Of a DNA stretch of 64,000 bases, positions 14,441 through 23,421 are shown in pieces (position 1 is the first letter of the stretch; each line of letters starts with the position of its first letter). The notes below the pieces were generated by a model, which saw only the letters and a program-made list of their open reading frames with translations, searched no databases and was not told the DNA's origin. The position numbers were made by a program, and so were the translations under genes. The stretch comes from Kiritimatiellia bacterium (lineage in GTDB: Bacteria; Verrucomicrobiota; Kiritimatiellia; UBA8416; YA12-FULL-48-11): assembly GCA_028716365.1 (NCBI GenBank), contig JAQUPZ010000012.1, positions 1 through 64,000 on the forward strand, read 5' to 3'.

Positions 14441-17340
14441 AATTCAACTGTCCAGACTGTGGTCAGCCGCTTGAGATCGAGAGCATGTATGGTGGACAAA
14501 CCGTACAATGCCCTTCTTGCGGGGCAAGTCTGACAGCGCCGGTGCCTGGCCTTCCAGAGTCAGGCGCTTCTTCTTCAGCACCTGACCCTTCGGTGATCCT
14601 GACGCTTCAATCCAGCATTGATCGTGGGGCGATGACGATCACGCAGTTCATGGCCGAGAAACAGATCGAAGGGACGATTGATCTACAAAGCACTGATGAC
14701 AAGACATCAGCATCATCTGTCCTGACATCAGAACAAGGCAGAAAATACAAGCTGGGTGACGTGGTAGCAGCTGGCGGCATGGGTGCCATCCTGGATGCGA
14801 AGGATGTGAACGTCCGTCGCAACGTGGCCATGAAAGTCATGCTGGAGCCGGACAAGGCCGGTAAAGAGCAGATTCTACGTTTTATTCAGGAAGCGCAGGT
14901 TACAGGACAGCTGGAACATCCCAACATTATTCCACTTCACGAACTCGGAGTGGATGCTTCAGGTAATGTTTTCTACACGATGAAGTTCGTTCGTGGCCGA
15001 ACATTGAAGGACATACTGGAAAAGGTAAAAGAAGGTGATGCAAAGATTATATCCGGGTATCCCTTATCCCATCTATTGAACATCTTTCAGAAAGTATGTG
15101 ATGCCATCGCATTTGCACATAGTAAACGGGTTATTCACCGTGACCTGAAGCCTGAGAACGTGATGGTTGGTGACTATGGGGAAGTGCAGGTGATGGACTG
15201 GGGACTGGCGAAGGTGCTTCCTAAAAAGGCACAGAGGCATATAGGCACAAAGGCACAGAGTTTAAGAGGAGTATCCGCCTCTGCCAAGGCTACGGCGGAC
15301 AAGAAGGCACAAAGTCAGAAAATACAAGAGGCCATCGACTCTGTGCGTGGTGATGAGGGTGGAGAAGTACTGAGGACAATGGATGGTTCGATAATGGGAA
15401 CACCGGGGTTCATGTCACCCGAGCAGGCGCTGGGTAAGACAGAAGAGATAGACGAAAGAACGGACATCTACGCACTTGGAGCGATTTTATATAACATCCT
15501 CACATTACATGTTCCGATAACAGGGAGTGATTTGGATGAGATAATAAAGAAGATTACGACAGGGGATATAAAGAAACCGACGGAGTATAATCAAATTGGT
15601 AGGGCGGGGCCGCCGGACCCGCTTCTTGGAAAGAACGGCGCGCCCAGCGGTCGCGCCCTACCTCATCTACCTGACAACCGTGTCCCGGAATCTCTATCTG
15701 CTGTGACGATGCGGGCGCTGGATGTTGAGGCGCACCGCCGATACCAGACAGTGAAGGATCTGCAGAAGGAGATCGAGGCCTATCAGGGTGGATTTGCCAC
15801 CATGGCAGAAGATGCAGGGGCCTGGAAACAAATCCGACTACTGGTCAACCGTCATAGAGGAGTTTTTGTATCAATTACAGGCATGCTTCTGGTTTTGCTG
15901 GCAGCCATAGGGATCTACACGCACATAAACACGCAGGAACGGGTTAAGGCACAAAAGGCGCTTGAATCTTTTCAGGATGAACAAAAGAAAAGACAAAGCG
16001 ACAGAAAGTCATCCGCCCCCGCCATGCTCAGGTCTGCACGAATGTTTATGGAACAACAGGAGTGGGCTGATGCGTTTGCCGCAGTGCAGACAGCCATAGA
16101 CTATAATCCCGATCTTGCCGAGGCAAGGTTGATGCAGGTGGCCCTGTTATCGCATGGTGGAGAGCATGAGAAAGCATTGAAGACATGTAGGGAATACGCA
16201 TCTCGCTTCCCGGACGACAAAGATGCTGCACTGCTTCTGAATATCTGTCAGAAGGCCTCCAAGAAAGGTGTAGTCGACCTGGCCAGAGATCATATGGTTC
16301 CCCTGTTGTCCAGGCACGGATTATACAAGCTTGCCGCCGGCTTCATGAATTCAGAAAAAGACCGCTTGAATATTTACCGTACACAGCTGGACAAGGCATG
16401 GCCGGGGTCGGGTTCCAATCTGACATTCAATGCTGACGGAAAGCTGGTGCTGAAGCTGAACAACCGGCTGGATGTCACGGATCTCTCGCCGCTGATGGGC
16501 ATGCCTCTGGCAGAATTAAGTTTGGCAGGCAATAATAATATCAGGAATATCAGCCCATTAGAACGAATGCCGCTGATGGCCCTTGATTTGACGTCGACTT
16601 CGGTTACAGATCTCTCACCGCTGAAGGGTATTCCTTTGACCTCGTTGCTCCTTGGTTTCGTACCGGTCTCGGATATTTCACCGTTAAAAGGAATGCCGCT
16701 GACAGCTCTCTCTCTGGGCTTTACAAAGGTTGCTGATATTTCCCCATTAAAAGATATGCCATTGGAATGGTTGAGCTTATGTCTGACAAAGGTCAGAGAT
16801 TTGACACCTTTGAAAGGCATGCAACTTGTGCACATCAACATCACCAATACAAAAGTTAAGGATGTTGCCGTCTTAAAGGATATGCCGTTGAAAATAGTAT
16901 ACTGTAACTCAATAGAAATTACGGATCTTTCATTCCTGAAGGACAAGTCACTGACGATATTGAATCTAGAGAGTTTAAACATAAATGATATTTCGCTGCT
17001 CAAGGGAATGCCGTTAACATGGTTGAATGTCGGGTACAACGAGGTTGTAGACATTTCACCGCTCAAGGGAATGCCGTTAACGTGGTTGAATGTCGGGCAT
17101 ACCAAGGTGGGAGACCTTTCACCGCTTTCCGGCATGCCATTAACTCAACTGACTATTACCGGCAGCTACGTCAGAGATCTTCTGCCCTTGAAAGGAATGC
17201 CTTTACGACAACTGTTTTTTTCTCCGAAGGATATTTCTGCGAATATTTCTGTGCTGAAGGAAATGAAGACTCTTGTCTTTATAAACGATATACCGCCCGA
17301 CGAGTTCTGGAAGAAGTACGATGCGGGAGAATTCAAATAG
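14437..17340 (+). CDS. Transmembrane Ser/Thr protein kinase with zinc ribbon, TPR and LRR sensor
   Basis: This is a 967-residue protein with a GTG start. Residues 5-29 form a zinc ribbon (CPDCG...CPSCG). The kinase domain spans about 102-445: Gly-loop AAGGMG, VAMKVML with K133, HRDLKPEN with D236, and DWG (D254) in place of DFG as in PVC kinases, then GTPGFMSPEQA. One transmembrane helix lies at about 476-493. TPR-like helices follow at about 528-608. At least ten LRRs of 22-23 residues (VxDISPLKGMPLxxLxL) fill about 668-948 outside the membrane. Two in-frame repeat insertions interrupt the kinase: one after DWG at about 263-298 (lysine/alanine-rich, ASAKATADK) and one at about 387-410 (REP-like). 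The cytoplasmic kinase probably responds to a ligand bound by the LRRs. Confidence 0.92.
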   Translation: MKFNCPDCGQPLEIESMYGGQTVQCPSCGASLTAPVPGLPESGASSSAPDPSVILTLQSSIDRGAMTITQFMAEKQIEGTIDLQSTDDKTSASSVLTSEQGRKYKLGDVVAAGGMGAILDAKDVNVRRNVAMKVMLEPDKAGKEQILRFIQEAQVTGQLEHPNIIPLHELGVDASGNVFYTMKFVRGRTLKDILEKVKEGDAKIISGYPLSHLLNIFQKVCDAIAFAHSKRVIHRDLKPENVMVGDYGEVQVMDWGLAKVLPKKAQRHIGTKAQSLRGVSASAKATADKKAQSQKIQEAIDSVRGDEGGEVLRTMDGSIMGTPGFMSPEQALGKTEEIDERTDIYALGAILYNILTLHVPITGSDLDEIIKKITTGDIKKPTEYNQIGRAGPPDPLLGKNGAPSGRALPHLPDNRVPESLSAVTMRALDVEAHRRYQTVKDLQKEIEAYQGGFATMAEDAGAWKQIRLLVNRHRGVFVSITGMLLVLLAAIGIYTHINTQERVKAQKALESFQDEQKKRQSDRKSSAPAMLRSARMFMEQQEWADAFAAVQTAIDYNPDLAEARLMQVALLSHGGEHEKALKTCREYASRFPDDKDAALLLNICQKASKKGVVDLARDHMVPLLSRHGLYKLAAGFMNSEKDRLNIYRTQLDKAWPGSGSNLTFNADGKLVLKLNNRLDVTDLSPLMGMPLAELSLAGNNNIRNISPLERMPLMALDLTSTSVTDLSPLKGIPLTSLLLGFVPVSDISPLKGMPLTALSLGFTKVADISPLKDMPLEWLSLCLTKVRDLTPLKGMQLVHINITNTKVKDVAVLKDMPLKIVYCNSIEITDLSFLKDKSLTILNLESLNINDISLLKGMPLTWLNVGYNEVVDISPLKGMPLTWLNVGHTKVGDLSPLSGMPLTQLTITGSYVRDLLPLKGMPLRQLFFSPKDISANISVLKEMKTLVFINDIPPDEFWKKYDAGEFK
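15223..15330 (+). repeat. Repeat-derived insertion in the kinase activation segment
   Basis: The DNA carries repeated GGCACAAAG/GGCACAGAG words (five copies) around a hairpin TCCGCC...GGCGGA (15274-15299). It encodes a Lys/Ala-rich stretch with SASAKATADKK between the DWG motif and the GTPGFMSPEQ motif, where other kinases have only a short activation loop. The frame stays open across it. Confidence 0.65.
15598..15662. repeat. REP/BIME-like inverted pair inside the kinase CDS
   Basis: GGTAGGGCG (15598-15606) pairs with CGCCCTACC (15654-15662). Each half is a GTAG-footed hairpin: the left has GCGGG/CCCGC with a GCCGCCGGA loop; the right, read in reverse complement, has GGCGCG/CGCGCC with an ACCGCTGGG loop. 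The loop is similar and the stems differ compensatorily. It adds about 22 residues (NQIGRAGPPDPLLGKNG) to the kinase C-lobe without breaking the frame. A half copy lies at 11627-11652. Confidence 0.75.
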
Positions 17341-17449
17341 GATGAATCGGTGAAACGGAGAGTGGGTGAATCGGTGATGGAAAGAACTCGAAGAAACGGA
17401 AAATGGATGAATTTATATAGATAACAGACTATTAACAAAGGGAATGATC

Positions 17450-19819
17450 ATGAATAGGAAAACATTATATGTTGTGTTGTTAATGATGATGGTGGTGCAG
17501 GCGTGGGCCGCAGAGCCGGCAAAAACAGATAAGCCGTGTGCCTTTCAGACGCGCGGTGTGGTGCTGACGCCATCGGATCTGTCACTGGACTGGCCTGAGC
17601 GCGCCGTGAAGGCCGGTCTGACGACTATTGCATTGCATCCGTTTCCCGGCGTTGTCGGCAAATTCATTGAGTCTCCGGACGGGCAGACGTTTCTCGCGAA
17701 GTGTGCACGCCTGGGGTTGAACGTTGAATACGAACTGCACGCCATGGGCGAACTACTGCCGCGCAGCTTTTTTGCCAAAGAACCGGAATGTTTCCGCATA
17801 AACGATAAGGGCGTGCGCACACCTGAAGGGAACTTATGCGTCCACTCAGCCCGCGCCCTGGAGATTGTCTCCAGTAACGCAGTAAAGATCGCACGGCAGT
17901 TGAAGCCCACGACGGGCCGTTACTTTTTCTGGGGCGATGACGGCAAACCGTGGTGCCGGTGTCAGCAATGCCGGGAGTATTCTGACTCTGACCAGGCGTT
18001 ATTGCTGGAAAATCATCTGGTGCGTGAACTCCGTCGCGTTGATCCCAGGGCGCAACTTGCTCATCTGGCCTATCACAATACCATCAAGCCACCCACGCAC
18101 GTGAAGCCGGAACCCGGTGTTTTCCTGGAATTCGCGCCGATCTACCGTCGCTATGATATGCCCTATGTACAGCAGAATAAGGCGAACGACAAAGATTCCT
18201 GCCAGGCATTGGTGGAGAACCTCAAGGTGTTTCCAGTCGAAACCGCGCAGGTGTTGGAATACTGGCTTGACGCCTCGAAATTTTCCAAGTGGAAACGTCC
18301 GTCCGTAAAGTTACCCTGGCGTCGTGATGTGCTCATCGCTGATGCAGAGTATTACGCGCGGTTGGGCGTTCGGCATGTGACCACGTTCGCGGTCTACGTG
18401 GATGCCGATTATATAAAGCTGTACGGCGATGCATTCGAGATTCAGGAGTACGGCGACGTCTTGCGTAATCAGCGTACCAGTGTTTTGCAGGGATCTTCTG
18501 GTGTACAGACAAATGAACCGGAACAAAAACTTACTCCTGCGCCTGAATGGATACAAAAAGCGGATATGTTTACATCCGCCGGATGGTATGTAACAGCGGA
18601 TAAACCAAACACCACAAATTCCATATGGAAAGGATACGACATTGAATTAAAGGATGTATCTGTTGAAAGGATAGTTCGTTTAGCGTCTGCGAACGGCTTG
18701 AAGAAAAAACATGAACAGGTGCCGGCAGTTATAGACGGGACATTTGACGGTACGGAAATCAAAGGTGTGTCGCTTATTTCGCATGTCCCTGTCAGCCAAA
18801 TGGCCTTCAAGCAGGCGCATGAACAGGGATTCCGGGTCATACCTTATGTCCATTTTACTGATATTCATTCTTTTTACTCTGACCAGGATATTTTTCTCTT
18901 TCAGCATCCTGAAGTACTTCTCAAAGATGCTGATGGCAAATGGGTTCATATTCCAATGGACGGAACTGACAGAGTGTACCGGCTTTTGATTTGCGCCAAT
19001 AATCCCACTTATTGTGAACTTTCGCTGGCTTACGTAAAAAAGATTATGGAATGGGGGGCCGACGGTTTATTTATCGATAATGTTGGCAGTCGGAGAGAAT
19101 GCTTTGCTCACAAATCCAAGAAAACCGTAAACCCTGAGTTTGGCCCTTATGTTCACGAGCATCTTTATCCGGAGGGTACGCATAATTATGCCTTCGGCCG
19201 TTTTCTTGAGTCTGTCCGCACTATGGTGAAAAGCTACGGTGATGATAAGATAGTCCTTCTCAATTCGGGCATCGGAACAGAATTTCAGAAATATGGCGAC
19301 TGCTGCATGTGGGAATCGTTCATCTACAGCTGGGCCTGGGAAGGAAGACGGCCGGCACATAGCTGGACGAAAATAAAAGAAAAGGCCAAAAGTAATGAGT
19401 GGTATCTTAAGACCGGCCGGCGGGTAACGGCTTTATCTACCCTGAACCGGTCCCGACCAGAAGTCAAAGACGATGCCTACTGGGCATTCTGTGCGGCCCG
19501 GTTGGTGGATTTTGTCTGGTGGTCTGCACTGAAAGACACCGGGGCAGAGCAACTGTACCGGGCGCATATGGGTAAAGGTTTGGAACCGTTACAGGAAACA
19601 GATCAGGTTGCATATAGAACTTTTGAAAATGGAGTATTGGTTCTGAATGACAGCACGCAGGATATGACAAAAGAGATCAGTCTGCCGACCGGGTTTAAGC
19701 ACAAACAGCTTTTGGATTTATATGACGGCAAAAGATTAATGAATGTTGTTGAAGGTAAAATCACGGTTACAGTGCCGAAGCAAACGGCGAGAGTATATCT
19801 CGTGTCGCAGAATGGTTAA
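17450..19819 (+). CDS. Secreted DUF4838-type protein fused to a second glycosidase-like barrel
   Basis: This protein of 789 residues has a signal peptide (MNRKTLYVVLLMMMVVQAWAAEP). The first barrel (about 30-345) matches DUF4838-like proteins: GLTTIALHPFPG, FFWGDDGKPWCRCQQCREYS with a Cys-rich metal or disulfide site, and HLAYHNTIKPP. The second half (about 360-785) is another TIM barrel with FRVIPYVHFTDIHSFY, WGADGLFIDNVGSR (candidate catalytic Asp in FIDN), KIVLLNSG and a C-terminal beta domain, like putative GHL-type hydrolases. A tandem of two catalytic-type barrels is unusual. Start choice: AAAGGG lies 7 nt upstream of the ATG at 17450; an ATG at 17444 is too close to it. The 100 nt behind the kinase gene hold only a degenerate GAATCGGTGA repeat. 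Confidence 0.72.
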   Translation: MNRKTLYVVLLMMMVVQAWAAEPAKTDKPCAFQTRGVVLTPSDLSLDWPERAVKAGLTTIALHPFPGVVGKFIESPDGQTFLAKCARLGLNVEYELHAMGELLPRSFFAKEPECFRINDKGVRTPEGNLCVHSARALEIVSSNAVKIARQLKPTTGRYFFWGDDGKPWCRCQQCREYSDSDQALLLENHLVRELRRVDPRAQLAHLAYHNTIKPPTHVKPEPGVFLEFAPIYRRYDMPYVQQNKANDKDSCQALVENLKVFPVETAQVLEYWLDASKFSKWKRPSVKLPWRRDVLIADAEYYARLGVRHVTTFAVYVDADYIKLYGDAFEIQEYGDVLRNQRTSVLQGSSGVQTNEPEQKLTPAPEWIQKADMFTSAGWYVTADKPNTTNSIWKGYDIELKDVSVERIVRLASANGLKKKHEQVPAVIDGTFDGTEIKGVSLISHVPVSQMAFKQAHEQGFRVIPYVHFTDIHSFYSDQDIFLFQHPEVLLKDADGKWVHIPMDGTDRVYRLLICANNPTYCELSLAYVKKIMEWGADGLFIDNVGSRRECFAHKSKKTVNPEFGPYVHEHLYPEGTHNYAFGRFLESVRTMVKSYGDDKIVLLNSGIGTEFQKYGDCCMWESFIYSWAWEGRRPAHSWTKIKEKAKSNEWYLKTGRRVTALSTLNRSRPEVKDDAYWAFCAARLVDFVWWSALKDTGAEQLYRAHMGKGLEPLQETDQVAYRTFENGVLVLNDSTQDMTKEISLPTGFKHKQLLDLYDGKRLMNVVEGKITVTVPKQTARVYLVSQNG

Positions 19820-19846
19820 GATGGATAATTCAGGTCAGATTAAATT

Positions 19847-21346
19847 ATGAAACCAAGAGCAAGCGGGGTGCTGGCGCACGTGTCATCGATGCCTTCGCGT
19901 TTCGGGATCGGTGATTTCGGCCCCGGCGCATACAGGTTCGTGGATTTTCTAGTGCGGGCCAGGCAATCCCTGTGGCAGATTCTGCCGTTGACGCCCACGA
20001 GTCCAACATTTGGGAATTCGCCATACAGCAGCATTTCGGCATTTGCCGGGAACCCGTTGTTCATAAGCCCGGAATTACTGCAGGAAGATGGATTGCTTGC
20101 GGAAAAGGATTTTTCGGATTGCCCAAAATTTCCGGACCGCCGGGTTGATTTTGCGGCCGTGAGCACGTGCAAGGATGTTCTTCTGGGTAAGGCCTTCGAG
20201 ACTTTCAGAAGAAAATGCGCAGGAAACCGGAGTTATGCGTTGTTCTGCAAACGCAATGCGGCGTGGCTTGATGACTACGCTCTGTTTATTGCGATAAGGA
20301 ACGAACTGGGCGGCAGGGTGTGGAACAAATGGCCGGAAGGCCTTCGTGATCGAGACAGGAATGCGCTGGCTGCCGCGCGCCGGAAATATCGCCGGGAAAT
20401 CGACAGGCAGAAGTTTCTGCAGTTTGTTTTTCATTCGCAGTGGAGTAGGTTGAAAAAATACTGCAATGACCGGTCGATCCGTGTGATTGGAGACCTGCCG
20501 ATATACGTGAGTTTTGACAGCGCAGACGTGTGGGTGAATCCACGGGTGTTCAAGCTGGATGGCAAAAAGAGACCGCTTTGTGTCGCCGGCGTACCGCCGG
20601 ATTATTTCAGTTCAACCGGCCAACTGTGGGGCAATCCGGTGTATGACTGGGCCCACCTGAAAAAAAGCCGGTTTTCCTGGTGGCTTGAAAGGATGGAACG
20701 TAACCTGCAGATTGCGGACTTTGTCCGCATAGATCATTTTCGCGGGTTGGTGGCGTACTGGGAAGTACCTGCTGGTCGGAAGAATGCGGTAAAGGGAAGA
20801 TGGACAAAAGTTCCAGCCAGGGCATTTCTGTCCGTCCTGACGAAAAGGTTTCCACGTCTGCCGGTCATTGCCGAGGACCTTGGATTCATTACGGATGACG
20901 TACGTGAAATAATAAGATTGTTCAACCTGCCCGGGATGAGGGTACTCCAGTTTGCCTTTTCAAAGGGCGGGCCAGACCCGGTCCATATGCCGCACAATGT
21001 TCCCATAAACTGTGTTGTGTATACCGGAACACACGACAACAATACCACCCGCGGGTGGTACGAACACGAGCTGGGCAGGAAAGCGCGCAGGCGCGTGGAT
21101 GCATACCTCGGGAGGAAAGTATCGTCCCGGAATATCAGCCGGGAGTTAATGCGGCTGGCGATGGGGACGGTGGCGCGGATGGTCATAATACCAATTCAGG
21201 ATGTGATTGGCGCAGGTACGGAGGCGAGGATGAACAGGCCGTCTGTGGCGGAGGGTAACTGGGCCTGGCGATTCACGATGCAGGATATCAATCGGGAAGC
21301 TGGGAAGGATCTTAAAGATCTGACTGTCATCTATGGTCGCGACTGA
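19847..21346 (+). CDS. malQ: 4-alpha-glucanotransferase (amylomaltase), GH77
   Basis: This 499-residue protein has no signal peptide and is cytoplasmic. It is a full-length GH77 enzyme: RASGVLAHVSSMPSRFGIGDFG at the N-terminus, QILPLTPTS...GNSPYSSISAFAGNP, VWVNPRVFKLD, VAGVPPDYFSSTGQLWGNPVYDW, FVRIDHFRGLVAYWEVP with nucleophile D296, VIAEDLGFIT with acid/base E343, and YTGTHDNNTTRGWY with D397. It transfers maltooligosaccharide units between alpha-1,4-glucans in glycogen and maltodextrin metabolism. It is the only housekeeping carbohydrate gene in this stretch of exported enzymes, and it follows the preceding gene by 27 nt. Confidence 0.96.
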   Translation: MKPRASGVLAHVSSMPSRFGIGDFGPGAYRFVDFLVRARQSLWQILPLTPTSPTFGNSPYSSISAFAGNPLFISPELLQEDGLLAEKDFSDCPKFPDRRVDFAAVSTCKDVLLGKAFETFRRKCAGNRSYALFCKRNAAWLDDYALFIAIRNELGGRVWNKWPEGLRDRDRNALAAARRKYRREIDRQKFLQFVFHSQWSRLKKYCNDRSIRVIGDLPIYVSFDSADVWVNPRVFKLDGKKRPLCVAGVPPDYFSSTGQLWGNPVYDWAHLKKSRFSWWLERMERNLQIADFVRIDHFRGLVAYWEVPAGRKNAVKGRWTKVPARAFLSVLTKRFPRLPVIAEDLGFITDDVREIIRLFNLPGMRVLQFAFSKGGPDPVHMPHNVPINCVVYTGTHDNNTTRGWYEHELGRKARRRVDAYLGRKVSSRNISRELMRLAMGTVARMVIIPIQDVIGAGTEARMNRPSVAEGNWAWRFTMQDINREAGKDLKDLTVIYGRD

Positions 21347-21428
21347 TATTGGGTCGGGTATTTTTCTGGTCATTTTTCGTTCAAGTAAGGTATTCTCTAC
21401 CGTTTTCTCAACGAAACAAAGGAGCTAC

Positions 21429-23390
21429 ATGAAAAAAGTATTCTCAATGCTTGGTATTTTATTACTTCCTTCAATTTTAATGTCAGCCGATGAGGTTGTT
21501 GTTAAAAGATCCGAATGGAATGGTTATGAGAGACAGGATTTTGTGGTTGATGGTCGCAAGTGCCTTCTGGTGATTCCCAAAACCCCGGCCCAGGGGAAAC
21601 CCTGGGCATGGCGAACGGAATTTTTCGGACACGAGCCGCAGGGTGACATCGCGCTTCTCGGCAAAGGTTTTCATATTGCCTACATGGATGTGCAGAACAT
21701 GTACGGTGCTCCGGTTGCACTGGATCATATGGATAAATTTTATGCTTACCTGACAAAGGAGCGCGGTCTTTCGTCGAAAACAGTGCCGGAAGGTTTCAGT
21801 CGTGGTGGACTTTTTGCGTTCAACTGGGCTGCGCGGAATCCCGACAAGGTAGCCGCTCTTTATGTTGATGCGCCGGTCTGCGATTTCAAAAGCTGGCCGG
21901 GAGGAAAAGGGAAAGGCAAAGGTTCTACCGCTGACTGGGAGCGATGTAAAAAAATATATGGGTTGACGGAAGAACAGGCGATGGCATACAAGCTGAATCC
22001 GGTTGATAACCTTGAACCGCTGGCGAAAGCGAAAATTCCGATCCTGAGTGTGTGTGGCGAAACCGACAAGGTCGTTCCGATAGACGAGAATTCACGCATC
22101 ATCAAAGAACGTTACGAAAAACTTGGCGGTACAATTACATTAATCGCAAAGCCGTTCTGTGATCATCATCCGCACAGCATGAAGGACCCGGCAAAAATTG
22201 TTAACTTCATCCTGCGGGCCACTCCTGGTTTCGACCAGTCAGCAATGGTGGAGGAGAAAACACCGTATGGTTATGACTATTTTAGAATACGAGATGGACT
22301 GATGAACTGCCGTATCAGGTTCGAGCGTGAGAAGAATGCAAGGGTGGCTTTTCTCGGTGGATCAATAACGGCCGGAGGCGGCTGGCGCGACCTTGTGTGT
22401 GAAAACCTGAAGCAGAGATTTCCTCAGACGGAATTTGATTTTATTGCCGCGGGAATTTCGTCGCTTGGTTCTACGCCGCACTCATTTCGTTTCACCCGTG
22501 ATGTGTTGATGAACGGGCCGGTTGACCTGTTGTTTGTCGAAGCGGCGGTTAATGACGAGACCAATGGCCAGACACCGGTTGAAATGGTGCGCGGCATGGA
22601 AGGTGTTGTGAGGCAGGCGCGAATTTCAAATCCGAAGATGGACATCATCATGCTTCAGTTCGTCGATCCGGATAAAATGAAAGTAATTAATGAAGGAAAA
22701 ATACCGGTGGTAATCGAGTGTCATGAGAAGGTGGCGGAATATTATGCGGTACCATCTATTGATCTTGCAAAGGAAGTAACAGAAAGAATTTATGCCGGCG
22801 AGTTTACGTGGGAGAAAGATTTCAAGAACCTTCATCCTTCGCCGTTCGGACATGCCCTGTATTTGAAATCAATCAAGCGTCTTTTCGATGAGGCATGGAA
22901 ACAACCTTTAACTGGAGATTGTGCGTTAAAGGATTGTAAGCTTCCTGAAAAACCACTGGACGAGAAGAGTTATTTCCGGGGAAAGCTCGTTGATTTGAAA
23001 CAGGCGGTACTGGGTGAGGGTTGGGCAGTTATTCCTGACTGGAAACCGTCAGACAAGGCAGGTACGCGAAAAGGTTTTGTGAATGTTCCAGCGCTGGTCT
23101 CGGAGAAGCCCGGGTCAACGTTAAAACTGAAATTCGAAGGAACGGCGGTCGGTATTTTTGTGGCTGCCGGTCCGGATGCTGGAACAGTGGAGTATAGTAT
23201 TGATGGGGGACCTTTTGCATCTCGAAATCTTTTCACGCAATGGAGCGGAGGACTTCATCTGCCGTGGGCACAGGTGTTGAATGCGGAGCTTGCGTCCGGC
23301 CAGCATGAGATGGTTTTGAAAGTTTCCAAGGATGCGGATCCGAAGAGCAAAGGTAACGCTGTCCGTATAATTCATTTGCTTGTAAATTGA
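21429..23390 (+). CDS. Secreted two-domain esterase: alpha/beta hydrolase fused to SGNH/GDSL hydrolase
   Basis: The product has 653 residues with signal peptide MKKVFSMLGILLLPSILMSA. Residues about 25-265 are an alpha/beta hydrolase with a GFSRGG nucleophile elbow (S124), a GETDKVVP acid region and a C-terminal DHHPHS histidine region. Residues about 300-490 are an SGNH hydrolase: FLGGSITAGGGW (S312), AAGISSLGST, VEAAVNDETNG and a DxxH-like LHPSPFGH. A C-terminal beta-sandwich follows (about 520-650). Two esterase domains in one chain suggest removal of different acyl decorations such as acetyl groups from glycans. ACAAAGGAGC before 21429 fixes the start. The gene lies in a run with GH95 and GH127 genes, which supports a polysaccharide role. 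Confidence 0.83.
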   Translation: MKKVFSMLGILLLPSILMSADEVVVKRSEWNGYERQDFVVDGRKCLLVIPKTPAQGKPWAWRTEFFGHEPQGDIALLGKGFHIAYMDVQNMYGAPVALDHMDKFYAYLTKERGLSSKTVPEGFSRGGLFAFNWAARNPDKVAALYVDAPVCDFKSWPGGKGKGKGSTADWERCKKIYGLTEEQAMAYKLNPVDNLEPLAKAKIPILSVCGETDKVVPIDENSRIIKERYEKLGGTITLIAKPFCDHHPHSMKDPAKIVNFILRATPGFDQSAMVEEKTPYGYDYFRIRDGLMNCRIRFEREKNARVAFLGGSITAGGGWRDLVCENLKQRFPQTEFDFIAAGISSLGSTPHSFRFTRDVLMNGPVDLLFVEAAVNDETNGQTPVEMVRGMEGVVRQARISNPKMDIIMLQFVDPDKMKVINEGKIPVVIECHEKVAEYYAVPSIDLAKEVTERIYAGEFTWEKDFKNLHPSPFGHALYLKSIKRLFDEAWKQPLTGDCALKDCKLPEKPLDEKSYFRGKLVDLKQAVLGEGWAVIPDWKPSDKAGTRKGFVNVPALVSEKPGSTLKLKFEGTAVGIFVAAGPDAGTVEYSIDGGPFASRNLFTQWSGGLHLPWAQVLNAELASGQHEMVLKVSKDADPKSKGNAVRIIHLLVN

Positions 23391-23421
23391 AAATTTCAAA
23401 TTTGGAAAACGGGAGAGTAAA

